DNA of 64,000 nucleotides from assembly GCA_904501885.1 (NCBI GenBank), contig CAJGCP010000007.1, forward strand, positions 17,074-81,073. The letters run 5' to 3'. Below, one piece after another: positions 55,301-61,253 of this stretch. Position 1 is the first letter of the stretch. Each line of letters starts with the position of its first letter. Source of the DNA: an uncultured Acetatifactor sp. GTDB taxonomy: Bacteria > Bacillota > Clostridia > Lachnospirales > Lachnospiraceae. A model generated the notes under the pieces. It was given only the letters and a program-made list of their open reading frames with translations. It had not been told where the DNA came from and made no database searches. Both the position numbers and the translations under genes were made by a program.

Positions 55301-57242
55301 TAATCTGATAGGTAATCATATGAGTACGGGACGCAATGATAGTAATATACAGAGTTCTATTGCGACTACCAAGGGAGAGTTTTTCCATGTGAAGTATGTT
55401 GTACCTAACAACGGCGCGAATGTAAGATGGTATGTAGATGGCATCCCTGTGCGGCAGCCCATGACAGCGCCTCAACAACCCACATCAATCAATAAGATTA
55501 GGTTTAATAGTGAAGCAGAGGCTGCACTAACAGATTCTAGTTTGTACATTGACAATATTCAAGTATACACAGAGACTGTGGTTGCACCTACAGACATCAT
55601 AACCAGTGATGATATGAATGTAGTACCCGAGAGTATGTTGCTGAGGGATAACATATTTAGTGAAATATCTAATCATTATTGGACTGTTCCTTCCGCAGCG
55701 TATGAAAAAGCTAAATATGTAGCTAAAAATACAGTTGATGCAAGTGCGGACGCAACGGACTATGTTTTGGAATTGTCTGGCGGTTATACAACAGCAACGG
55801 ACATCTTTATGTACTTGGATCCTGAAGATAAACTGGTATATGGTGAGGAAACAGAAGGTATTATTGCTGTTGAAATGGATTTAGCATTGAGTGGAGAGTT
55901 CAGTTCAAGAACGGAGGTCCAATTCAACCAGTGGTCAACAAATAACCAGTCAATCCAAAGACTTTATTTTGACGGAAACAAGATGACCTTCTCTCAGGCA
56001 CCCGGTTCCTTCACATTTGAGGAAAATACTTTCTATAAGATGAAGTTTGTGATTGATAGAAAGAACGAAACTTTCAGTGTTATGATGGACGATACCGTTG
56101 TTGTGAGAGATGCGAGCAAGTGGCTCGGAACAGACTTTGGTAACATTAGATTTGCATTCCCTGCAGATGCAGAAGGAACAGGAAAATTCTATGTGGATAA
56201 TTTGAAAGTGAGTCTGTTAGACGAGAGTCCCGTACCTACACCTACACCTACTCCTTGCGTACATGAAAATGTAGATGAGAATGGATATTGTACAGCAGAA
56301 GGTTGTGGTGAGATTGCAAACGGCAAGAGCGCTGTGAAGGGTAAGACCCTGATCCTGAAGGATTCCATCGCAGTTACCTTCTATATGGACTTCACGGATG
56401 CTATCGTTAAGGATGACACCGTAATGAAGTTCACATTGAAGAGCGGCAAGACCAGTCAGGTGGCATTTGCAGATGCAATCACCAAGACCATCGAAGGTAA
56501 GCAGTATTACGGATTTGCATGTGAAGTATTTGCTTCCGAAATGAATGAAGTAATTACCGCAGAATTCTTCGAGGGCGACACCAAATTGAATACCATCGTA
56601 TATTCTGTAAAGAATTACGCTGATAATCAGTTGGATAACGAAGAACTTCCTAACAAGGAAGAAACTACCGCAGTAATCAACGCAATGTTGAACTACGGTG
56701 CTGTATCTCAGATCTACTTCGGTAATACCGCAGATGGTCTGGTAACAGATGGTTTGGATGTACCCGCGTTGGCACCTGTCACCGCACAGGAAACAGAGGA
56801 ACTTGCAACCTTTACCAGAAATGAAGAAGTATCTAACAATGGCGAACAGTACATTGATCAGGTTGGTATGACTTTGGTACTTTATTCACAGACAGCACTT
56901 CGTGCAGGTCTCTGGTTCAAGGCTGGTTACTCTTTGGCTGACTTCGATTTCGAAGCATATAATGTAACGAATGGTAATGCTGCAGTAGCAGTTAGAACCG
57001 GTACTTACCAGGGCGTTCCTTACGCTGAGGTTCCTGATATCACTCCTGACAGATTGGATGATATGTACAGAATCGTAATTAAGCTGAAAGGTACAGAAAC
57101 TGTAATCAGAACTATCGAATACAGTCCTTTCACTTACATCAACAATAAGTTGAACGATGGTACTGCTACTCAGGAATTGAAGGATGTAGTAACCGCTATG
57201 TACAGATACAACAAAGCAGCAGAGGCTTTAATCGCTGAGTAA
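49362..57242 (+). CDS. Giant secreted modular protein with nine jelly-roll-like repeats
   Basis: A 2626-residue exported protein. A signal peptide (MFFSKKKPGLALLLALSIVL, likely cleaved near residue 33) is followed by nine ~210-240-residue modules at about residues 49-283, 309-536, 566-793, 799-1006, 1079-1309, 1333-1573, 1614-1829, 1853-2069 and 2076-2286. Each has a VVEMDLAISG-type strand, a FKYVVPNN or KIVVDRETKT strand and ends in YIDNIQIY, the pattern of LamG/concanavalin-like lectin folds. They fall into three subtypes. Most are separated by PTPEPTATPEPT linkers. A C-H-C-C knuckle (CVHENVDENGYCTAEGCG) and a ~300-residue C-terminal domain end it. There is no LPxTG sorting signal. Probably a glycan-binding surface or matrix protein. 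AAGGAGG sets the start. Confidence 0.85.
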   Translation: MFFSKKKPGLALLLALSIVLTGIPFPGSVNVVNATENEAVAPAESTPVVDNIVINQTFDGFEDGTMAYKATGDNYTPNWNLSYHHDRATVVPKDSGSDKWLEFVPATNLTFDANGVLRDYNLPLRIEIAADKQYALGSAVTEDPYVVVEMDLAIMGQDALGDGVTIGIKGTGDYALTNFMLYSDHIGRGVDSSTYTSANANNAYTQGTVGHLKWIINRETKKIHYFWNGVLVEQNVNPLFGGAEQTPALMYLLLSVPKQTLAEGVESIDTKFCVDNIKVYGTNIDQMPTPEPTPEPTPEPTPEPTYNPVAAFITFDEFKLGHANARQLSGDNWTGGLDCGNWIAHGVVVSKKDTMDSTAAETDYCYEFKPDPTQSLNFRFTLSDDRAYSMGEAVDKEKYAVVEMDLLVKGTETKTLGYGVFFGPGSNLSTTQLRLFDDNIARIHTGSSGGYNKGVPYEANKVVHFKWVLDREAKTYSYFLDGKLVETGIGDLYKSATVFKQVHFRIYAEPGADGTTGVDSRLYVDNIKIYGTDDNQMPTPSPTPEPTPEPTATPEPTAEPTATPNAMTFENGQHDQLADGLTGNGASWSSRYASEKNMLKIVSKQEVGFEGAAADDYCIAINTKDATAGQQGEFTFVLDDKTTYAFDTSAASATKNLVVEFDLAISGEDKTTGYGFFIGDTTGNFGRPTVFKIIGNQIGSMGSNHFNGSILGAQDLKKGKFVHFKYVVPNNLAANTAGWSLDGNMISRTLISRAYVPTNPSAIYALRFVSLAEETPMDATLYIDNIQIYQEDVPPASMMVDEDMNDIPSSMLLKNRLYDFSYRSTVWSLASGTEEVIKYVAKNTIDLEADANDYCLEMPNNFEAAKAVYLDFASVTMGGDSSGYMVIEMDMAISESVSPKFSIGINTASKYRSFDRVYLQGTNLTFQNAWTTHKALETNKFYKTKMVIDRANETFCYIVDDEVILRDGGRWLDPGDAISDIRFDFAAGDVNSTGKIYIDNIKVYITEDDIVPTPAPTPDPTPEPTPDPTATPEPTATPEPTATPEPTPEPTATPEPTAEPTATPEPTATPEPTEVPKVFINTDFGEFADKVAPYDRLSNLVGSYWKGSLGLSYCHEKGIVVAKNETFDENADADDYCLQFTPTTNLDTYNYDMKFNMNISDAGIIPAIGVEVEEDRYVVVEMDVAVKGEDNKTNGYNLWVNSHDNIGILKLRLYDDSIVRQNNTSGDATFVESSRREVTKGEVQRLKIVVDRETKTVSYFLNGKIVEQDIKLLFGSCKQVIGVRFEIFKETIEEGDTLDSKLYVDNVKMYLSDDSQKPTPEPTPEPTPEPTATPNPMTFDSYVVGQKVAGTAGNGASWSGNADAAKTGVVVSKLEAGFANAAADDYCLAINAADVTTRKDGFLQFLLDDRETFAFDKTAEVATKNIIVEMDVAIVGDAETNAERFGFYIGNTDTYFTRTTVFSMMNGKIGSNWSNSWRSGQKQTATLEKGKFVHLKYVLPNNLANNQATWSLDGEVITTQATTQAIIYNNPASVYGIRFYVVHQGGQVEGADVYATDAEGIFYIDNIQIYQEDAPAPTATPEPTATPEPTATPEPTATPEPTATPEPTPSPTPNYNPSTFEGYALNQNVAGTAGKGYEWVSTKSTNGVVVSKSVVDAEKYTVDDYCLSLVNNTSNQLMLKLDEPIPFGEDASGFAVVEMNIAVSGNCNSQVEFSINENVAFSSPQSQERFYINYDATAGGNKLTSKYHGVSKIIEENTFYNFKFYIDRDAYGSGTQYGKHCLVIDDKIIVRDKNNWLGANVQNILFSFAGTSETTGVVYIDDVRIYTVEEAPEPVATAKPTPAPTPSPTPAPTYNPLNFEGYTPGQCVNGTSGNGSTWSKISNGQLTGKVVSKVEEGFAGATVGDYCMKIDGKELAGAEGGYDLALGVDYAIDYELAAPTQNIIVEMDIAVAGNDVKSKFYHMYVGNGGITRVGQFVIKDNLIGNHMSTGRNDSNIQSSIATTKGEFFHVKYVVPNNGANVRWYVDGIPVRQPMTAPQQPTSINKIRFNSEAEAALTDSSLYIDNIQVYTETVVAPTDIITSDDMNVVPESMLLRDNIFSEISNHYWTVPSAAYEKAKYVAKNTVDASADATDYVLELSGGYTTATDIFMYLDPEDKLVYGEETEGIIAVEMDLALSGEFSSRTEVQFNQWSTNNQSIQRLYFDGNKMTFSQAPGSFTFEENTFYKMKFVIDRKNETFSVMMDDTVVVRDASKWLGTDFGNIRFAFPADAEGTGKFYVDNLKVSLLDESPVPTPTPTPCVHENVDENGYCTAEGCGEIANGKSAVKGKTLILKDSIAVTFYMDFTDAIVKDDTVMKFTLKSGKTSQVAFADAITKTIEGKQYYGFACEVFASEMNEVITAEFFEGDTKLNTIVYSVKNYADNQLDNEELPNKEETTAVINAMLNYGAVSQIYFGNTADGLVTDGLDVPALAPVTAQETEELATFTRNEEVSNNGEQYIDQVGMTLVLYSQTALRAGLWFKAGYSLADFDFEAYNVTNGNAAVAVRTGTYQGVPYAEVPDITPDRLDDMYRIVIKLKGTETVIRTIEYSPFTYINNKLNDGTATQELKDVVTAMYRYNKAAEALIAE
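52390..52590 (+). repeat. Longest Pro-Thr linker repeat in the giant gene
   Basis: An imperfect array of 12-18 bp units (forms of ACTCCTGAGCCTACGGCG) encodes TPEPTA/TPEPTP repeats. Shorter arrays of the same unit lie near 50,225, 50,975, 53,310 and 54,085. They are the sites most likely to recombine and change module number. Confidence 0.9.
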
Positions 57243-57257
57243 TAGGAGGAACAGTAT

Positions 57258-57404
57258 ATGAGAAAAGAATTATATACCACTCCCGAATTAGAGATTATAG
57301 TTTTTGCTACTGAGGATGTTATCGAAGTGAGCGGAAGCGGAAGTGAAAGTTCCGGGGCAGATTCCTCTGAAGAATCTGAACAGCCCGTATTACCCTGGGA
57401 TTAA
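57258..57404 (+). CDS. Small peptide, candidate RiPP precursor with lasso-type leader
   Basis: A 48-residue frame with a strong ribosome site (AGGAGGAACAGTAT) 15 nt after the giant gene. The N-terminus MRKELYTTPELEIIVFATED contains Y-x-x-P-x-L, the leader motif that PqqD-like recognition proteins bind in lasso peptide pathways. The C-terminal half is rich in Gly, Ser and Glu (VSGSGSESSGADSSEESEQP) and ends in VLPWD. A terminator follows. A PqqD-like protein, an HPr-kinase-like protein, a nucleotidyltransferase and a peptidase/ABC pair lie 1.5-6.5 kb downstream. Core boundaries are not evident, and it could instead be a non-RiPP small protein. Confidence 0.6.
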   Translation: MRKELYTTPELEIIVFATEDVIEVSGSGSESSGADSSEESEQPVLPWD

Positions 57405-57437
57405 AGAACAAATAAATAACGTCATGTTATTAGAATG

Positions 57438-57471
57438 GCGGCAGAGAGTAAAATCTCTGCCGCTGTTTTTT
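57438..57471 (+). terminator. Terminator after the small peptide gene
   Basis: GCGGCAGAGA pairs with TCTCTGCCGC (10 bp, 6 nt loop), followed by TG and seven or more Ts. Confidence 0.9.
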
Positions 57472-57535
57472 TATTGCCTTTTACAAAAAAATCTTGATTA
57501 TTGATTGGGAACTTGTTGATTTGCATTTGTCTATA

Positions 57536-57649
57536 TGATAGTATGATGACACGTGGTTTCTGCACTGCGTATTTTCTAATTTTCTTCGTCAGCAGTCGCC
57601 TGACAGAAAATCCTATAATTCAATTTAATATAAGGGAGGGATGCCTATG
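57536..57649 (+). repeat. Structured leader element, copy B (before HicAB)
   Basis: Aligned with copy A: TGATAG start, ACACG-GGT block, stem GTCAG (57,588-57,592) with CTGAC (57,600-57,604), then AGAAAATCC, and the 3' end AAGGGAGGGATGCCTATG. After it a 5- to 7-codon frame stops at 57,664. Confidence 0.7.
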
Positions 57650-57693
57650 CTCGTTGATGTGTAATAATAATCTCAGATTTTGAAATGTGAGTA

Positions 57694-57742
57694 TTGACAA
57701 TTTTGGAAAACAAATATATAATGCAACTAAGATTTAGTTGCA
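57694..57742 (+). promoter_or_regulatory. Consensus promoter and palindromic operator of hicAB
   Basis: TTGACA (57,694-57,699), exactly 17 bp, TATAAT (57,717-57,722): a full consensus. The -10 runs into TGCAACTAA-GAT-TTAGTTGCA (57,722-57,742), a perfect 9 bp inverted repeat over the transcription start, well placed for autorepression by HicB. Confidence 0.88.
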
Positions 57743-57765
57743 CTTGGAGGTGAGTGCAATATATT

Positions 57766-58023
57766 ATGAGTAAATATGAAAAAGCAAAGGAAAGAATACT
57801 TAAAAAGCCAAAGGATTATACTTATACAGAGGCTAAATATTTGTTAGGTAAAATGGGGTTTTTAGAGTATCATAAAGGAAAAACGTCTGGTTCGCGTGTT
57901 TGTTTTTATAGAGAAAGAGACAAGAGAGTAATTATGTTACACAAGCCGCATCCCGGGGACGAGATGGTAAGAGGTTCTGTAGTTGACTTGGTAGAATATT
58001 TGAAATGTATAGGTGAATTGTGA
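57766..58023 (+). CDS. hicA: HicA-family toxin
   Basis: An 85-residue small basic protein of the HicA mRNA-interferase family. The fold pattern is YTYTEAKYLLGKMGF, then KTSGSRVCFYRE and IMLHKPHPGDEM, ending VDLVEYLKCIGEL. The usual catalytic Gly-Ser-His is Gly-Ser-Arg here; the later His-Lys-Pro-His remains, a variant seen in a subgroup. GGAGGTGA lies 12 nt upstream, a little far; GTG 57,754 is an alternative start. The stop overlaps hicB by 4 nt. Confidence 0.82.
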   Translation: MSKYEKAKERILKKPKDYTYTEAKYLLGKMGFLEYHKGKTSGSRVCFYRERDKRVIMLHKPHPGDEMVRGSVVDLVEYLKCIGEL

Positions 58024-58361
58024 TGAAGAAGAATATTTTAGAATATAAAGGTTACTATGCTATGATCGAAGTTGATTTTGAGACCCGTAGACTTCGTGGG
58101 AAGATTGAAGGAATTAATGACTTTGTTGATTTTGAAAGCGAACGTCTCGAGGATATAGAACAGGAATTTCATAATGCTGTAGATGATTATTTGGAATTCT
58201 GTAAGTCGGTGGGCAAAGAACCTGATAAGGAGTATAAAGGTACATTTAATATCCGAATCCATCCTTCATTGCACAAGGAGATGGCAAGAATAGCAATTGA
58301 GAACGGGGAATCTCTAAATGCTGTGGTTGAAAATGCAATACAGGCATATGTAAAAGCATAA
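58023..58361 (+). CDS. hicB: HicB-family antitoxin
   Basis: A 112-residue antitoxin, counted from the ATG that follows the HicA stop; a start one codon earlier (58,020) is equally possible. The N-terminal part is the degenerate RNase H-like HicB fold (YKGYYAMIEVDFETRRLRG, then FESERLEDIEQEFHNAVDDYL). The C-terminal RHH/Arc-type DNA-binding part is GTFNIRIHPSLHKEMARIA with SLNAVVENAIQAY. It should neutralise HicA and bind the palindrome at the promoter. Confidence 0.88.
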   Translation: MKKNILEYKGYYAMIEVDFETRRLRGKIEGINDFVDFESERLEDIEQEFHNAVDDYLEFCKSVGKEPDKEYKGTFNIRIHPSLHKEMARIAIENGESLNAVVENAIQAYVKA

Positions 58362-58369
58362 AATGATGA

Positions 58370-58402
58370 GACATGCGGTATTTATACCGCATGTCTTTTT
58401 TA
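58370..58402 (+). terminator. Terminator of hicAB
   Basis: GACATGCGGTA pairs with TACCGCATGTC (11 bp, TTTA loop), followed by six Ts. Confidence 0.92.
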
Positions 58403-58404
58403 AG

Positions 58405-58433
58405 TTGTCTAAATCCCGAAAAAAGGTTATAAT
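58405..58433 (+). promoter_or_regulatory. Promoter of the RiPP-like operon
   Basis: TTGTCT (58,405-58,410), 17 bp, TATAAT (58,428-58,433), directly after the hicAB terminator, so the downstream genes form their own transcription unit. Confidence 0.78.
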
Positions 58434-58473
58434 ATATGGATAAAGAAATTTGATGTACATATGGGAGGTTATG

Positions 58474-58863
58474 ATGAAAAGAAATTTAGTTGTGCTTATG
58501 GTAAGTACATTGGCTTTGATGACCATTACAGGTTGTGGTAAAAAGGATGAAAGTGATGCCATCGCATCTGTGTCCGGCGTTGTAATGGAGTCGGAAATTT
58601 CCGCTGAGGAATCCACGGAAGAATATGTGGGTGATTTGATTTGGGACGATGTCGAAGAGTCTTCGGAGGAGGATTCTGAGTTTGAGGAGAGCGAATCTGC
58701 GGCAACTAAGAAACCCGTTGCACAGGCTACTGCCACTCCCAGTCCTGCACCTACCCAGGCACCAGCATCATCAGGCGGTTCAAGCAGTTCGGGAAGTCCC
58801 GGCGGAAATCAGACATTGCCTACCGATACCCCCATTCACGGCATTGAATTACCTATGGATTAG
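58474..58863 (+). CDS. Small acidic lipoprotein
   Basis: A 129-residue lipoprotein with cysteine C21 in MTITGC. The mature part is highly acidic (EESSEEDSEFEESES) and then turns into a Pro-Ala-Thr and Gly-Ser-rich tail. It ends HGIELPMD, with some likeness to the VLPWD end of the small peptide at 57,258. The start at 58,474 follows GGGAGG. It is the first gene of the HPr-kinase/PqqD operon. Function unknown; perhaps an exported immunity or anchoring protein, by position only. Confidence 0.7.
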   Translation: MKRNLVVLMVSTLALMTITGCGKKDESDAIASVSGVVMESEISAEESTEEYVGDLIWDDVEESSEEDSEFEESESAATKKPVAQATATPSPAPTQAPASSGGSSSSGSPGGNQTLPTDTPIHGIELPMD

Positions 58864-58872
58864 GAGAGAAGG

Positions 58873-59571
58873 ATGATTCGGATCAAACTCGCCGGTCAGG
58901 TATTCGAGATAGAAAATCAATATCCTGACATTGTACATATGAGCAAGGAGTATATCACGGACGAGACACCGGCATATTTTGTTTGTGTCAGTGAAGAAGA
59001 AATCGCTGCTGAGGATATGGAGCAGAAGGGATTTTCTGCAGGATATCTGGAGACCCTTGCCATATATCGTAAGATTTGTGACATCCTGCGGGAAAAGGAC
59101 GTTTTTCTTTTCCATTGTTCGGCCCTTGAGATGGATGGAAAGGCATATCTGTTTACGGCTCCCAGTGGCACCGGTAAGTCTACCCATACCCGTCTGTGGC
59201 GGGAGACCTTTGGTGAGAGGGTGACGATGATTAATGATGACAAGCCTTTGCTTCGCATAGGGGGAGATGAAATCACGGTGTATGGTACCCCCTGGTCCGG
59301 CAAGGAGCAGTTGCAGACCAATACCAGCGCACCGGTGGCAGGTATCGTGATTTTACATCAGGCATCTGAAAATAAGATGCACAGGATAGAGGCAAAAGAA
59401 GCCTACCCTATGCTGTTAAATCAGACCCATAGGGCCACCAGTCCCCAGGGAATGAAAGATACCTTGGATTTTGTGTGGAGATTGGCACAGTTGCCCATCT
59501 ATTCCTTGGGTTGTACCATATCCCAAGAGGCGGTTTTATTAGCCCATGATAAGTTGACGGAGAGTAAGTAA
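58873..59571 (+). CDS. HPr-kinase-like protein, RiPP-cluster type
   Basis: A 232-residue P-loop protein related to the C-terminal catalytic domain of HPr kinase but lacking a normal HprK N-terminal domain. Walker A is TAPSGTGKSTHTRLW (P-loop at residue 96), followed by INDDKPLLRI and YGTPWSGKEQLQTN. Proteins of this kind in Firmicutes lasso peptide clusters phosphorylate a Ser of the precursor. Its stop shares one base with the next start. Assignment to peptide phosphorylation is inference from context. Confidence 0.8.
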   Translation: MIRIKLAGQVFEIENQYPDIVHMSKEYITDETPAYFVCVSEEEIAAEDMEQKGFSAGYLETLAIYRKICDILREKDVFLFHCSALEMDGKAYLFTAPSGTGKSTHTRLWRETFGERVTMINDDKPLLRIGGDEITVYGTPWSGKEQLQTNTSAPVAGIVILHQASENKMHRIEAKEAYPMLLNQTHRATSPQGMKDTLDFVWRLAQLPIYSLGCTISQEAVLLAHDKLTESK

Positions 59572-60497
59572 TGAGCAAAAATGCCCTGAAGTTTCTTTGT
59601 GTGCTTTTGGCTTTGTGCGTGTGTGGCGCATTTGCGCTAAATATGTATATGGACAAAAAAGAGCAGGAAGAGATTCGCTTGTATTATGAAAAAATGAATG
59701 AAGAGTTGCTTCCCATTCAGGACGAGATGTTTGCGTTACGCAATGAATTGACGGAACTGGAAGCATTTTATGAGAAAGAGAAAGAAGGTAAGGCCACCAT
59801 CCAGATTCTATTCACAGCGCCTATGGCAGTGATATACGAGGAAGTGTATCCTGTGATGGAAGATTATGAGTACGTGGGTGTGATTGCGATTTCTGAAGAG
59901 TATTTTCCGGGAAATGCAGGATGTATTGATGTGAATGAGGCGAAGATACTGGAAGAAGCCGGATGGCAGTTTTGCGTCAGATATGATGGCAATTCTTATC
60001 AACGTGTTGCGCAGATGGCACAGGAAATCGGGATTGCCCTACAATCCGCCATGTATTTTCCCAACGGCACATTTGAGGAAGACTTAGATGCGGCAGAATC
60101 TGTGGATTTCGTGATTCATCATGGAGAGAGTGGTAGACAGTTGCTCACTTTTACCAAGGAAGATAAATGGTATTTGGGAGCGCTTGGATGGTTCTCAATG
60201 GGAGTATCGGATATCTTGGAAGAGGTGGTGGAACAAGGCGCAAATATTGTATATACCATTGGACCTGACGGCACAGAAGAAATGTACGAGGATGGTCAGT
60301 TTGAGAAAATGTTGAATAAAATAACTGCCTTTGAGACACTTGTAGTGACAGATTTGACATCTTTGGATACCATGCAGGGAGATGAGGCAGATGAAAGTTT
60401 TGTAACCAATTACCAGGATAGAAAACAGAAAATGAATGCCAGACTGGAAGAACTGCAAAAATTAGAGCAGGAAGTGTATGAAAAGTATCGAAAATAA
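59571..60497 (+). CDS. Membrane-anchored coiled-coil protein, degenerate polysaccharide-deacetylase-like
   Basis: A 308-residue protein. The N-terminal membrane segment (FLCVLLALCVCGAFALNMYM) is followed by a coiled coil (about residues 28-70). The middle, IQILFTAPMAVIYEEVYPVM and EAKILEEAGWQFCVRYDG, has the spacing of NodB-type polysaccharide deacetylases, but the Asp-Asp and His-x3-His metal ligands are absent. A second coiled coil ends it. It lies inside the HPr-kinase/PqqD operon, so it is likely part of that system as a non-catalytic membrane component. I do not recognise a precise family. Confidence 0.6.
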   Translation: MSKNALKFLCVLLALCVCGAFALNMYMDKKEQEEIRLYYEKMNEELLPIQDEMFALRNELTELEAFYEKEKEGKATIQILFTAPMAVIYEEVYPVMEDYEYVGVIAISEEYFPGNAGCIDVNEAKILEEAGWQFCVRYDGNSYQRVAQMAQEIGIALQSAMYFPNGTFEEDLDAAESVDFVIHHGESGRQLLTFTKEDKWYLGALGWFSMGVSDILEEVVEQGANIVYTIGPDGTEEMYEDGQFEKMLNKITAFETLVVTDLTSLDTMQGDEADESFVTNYQDRKQKMNARLEELQKLEQEVYEKYRK

Positions 60498-60541
60498 TGT
60501 GATATTGAGATAAAAATCGAAGCGTTTATAAGGAAACAATT

Positions 60542-60808
60542 ATGAAATTAAAAGACGGATTTGTATTGCATACAGTGGGCAATGAACATATGATGGTAGC
60601 GACCGGCGAAGCGGCAAAGGTATTTAATGGTTTGGTGAGAAACAACACCACAGCGAATTGCATTTTAGAGCAGTTGCTTCAGGAAACAACGATGGAAGAA
60701 ATCGTGACCCGTATTTGCGATAAATATGAGGCTTCAGAGGAAGTGGTCATGGCGGATGTGAATCGTGTGATTGAGGAAATCAGAAAAGCCGGATTTTTGG
60801 ACGAATAG
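60542..60808 (+). CDS. PqqD-like peptide recognition protein
   Basis: An 88-residue protein with the RiPP recognition element fold. The order is three beta strands (KLKDGFVLHTVGNEHMMVAT), then helices (AAKVFNGLVRNN, CILEQLLQET, EIVTRICDKY) ending VNRVIEEIRKAGFLDE, as in PqqD/lasso B1 proteins. Such proteins bind leader peptides of RiPP precursors, which is why the YxxPxL peptide upstream is of interest. Followed by the peptidase gene after 10 nt. Confidence 0.85.
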   Translation: MKLKDGFVLHTVGNEHMMVATGEAAKVFNGLVRNNTTANCILEQLLQETTMEEIVTRICDKYEASEEVVMADVNRVIEEIRKAGFLDE

Positions 60809-60818
60809 GATAATTTCA

Positions 60819-61253
60819 ATGGATGAGATAAAGTTGAAAATCCTGCAGGAGACGGGGCATTATTTAAGCGTTCCTTCAGGAGTCAGTATGTATCCCATGC
60901 TGAAGAATAAAGAGAATGTGGTGGATATTGTACCGGTACAGGGAAGATTAAAAAAATATGATGCAGCCCTGTATTATCGTCCCACAGACAACAAATGCGT
61001 ATTGCATAGAGTGTTGCGGGTGGGAGAGGGACATTATATTTTCTATGGGGACAATTGCCATGTGGCAGAATATGTGGAAGAGGACCAGATCATTGGTGTG
61101 GCAGACCGGTTCTTCCGTGGCGGCAAGTGGATATCTGTGAAAAATCCCTGGTATTTAATGTACGTACATCTGTGGTGCGATTTGTTACCAATAAGGGTGT
61201 TTGTATTTCGAGTAAGAGATAAATTGCGGAAGGTATTATGCAAAAGAAAGTAA
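60819..61253 (+). CDS. S24/S26-type signal peptidase-like protease
   Basis: A 144-residue serine protease of the S24/S26 fold. The nucleophile is S23 in PSGVSMYPML. The general base is probably H63 in NKCVLHRVLRV, giving a Ser-His dyad as in S26B-type peptidases, although K59 is close. GDNCHVAEYVEEDQIIG is the usual family turn. It has a C-terminal hydrophobic stretch (WYLMYVHLWCDLLPIRVFVF). I start at 60,819, with a weak AGGAT. It could remove the leader of the small peptide. Confidence 0.8.
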   Translation: MDEIKLKILQETGHYLSVPSGVSMYPMLKNKENVVDIVPVQGRLKKYDAALYYRPTDNKCVLHRVLRVGEGHYIFYGDNCHVAEYVEEDQIIGVADRFFRGGKWISVKNPWYLMYVHLWCDLLPIRVFVFRVRDKLRKVLCKRK

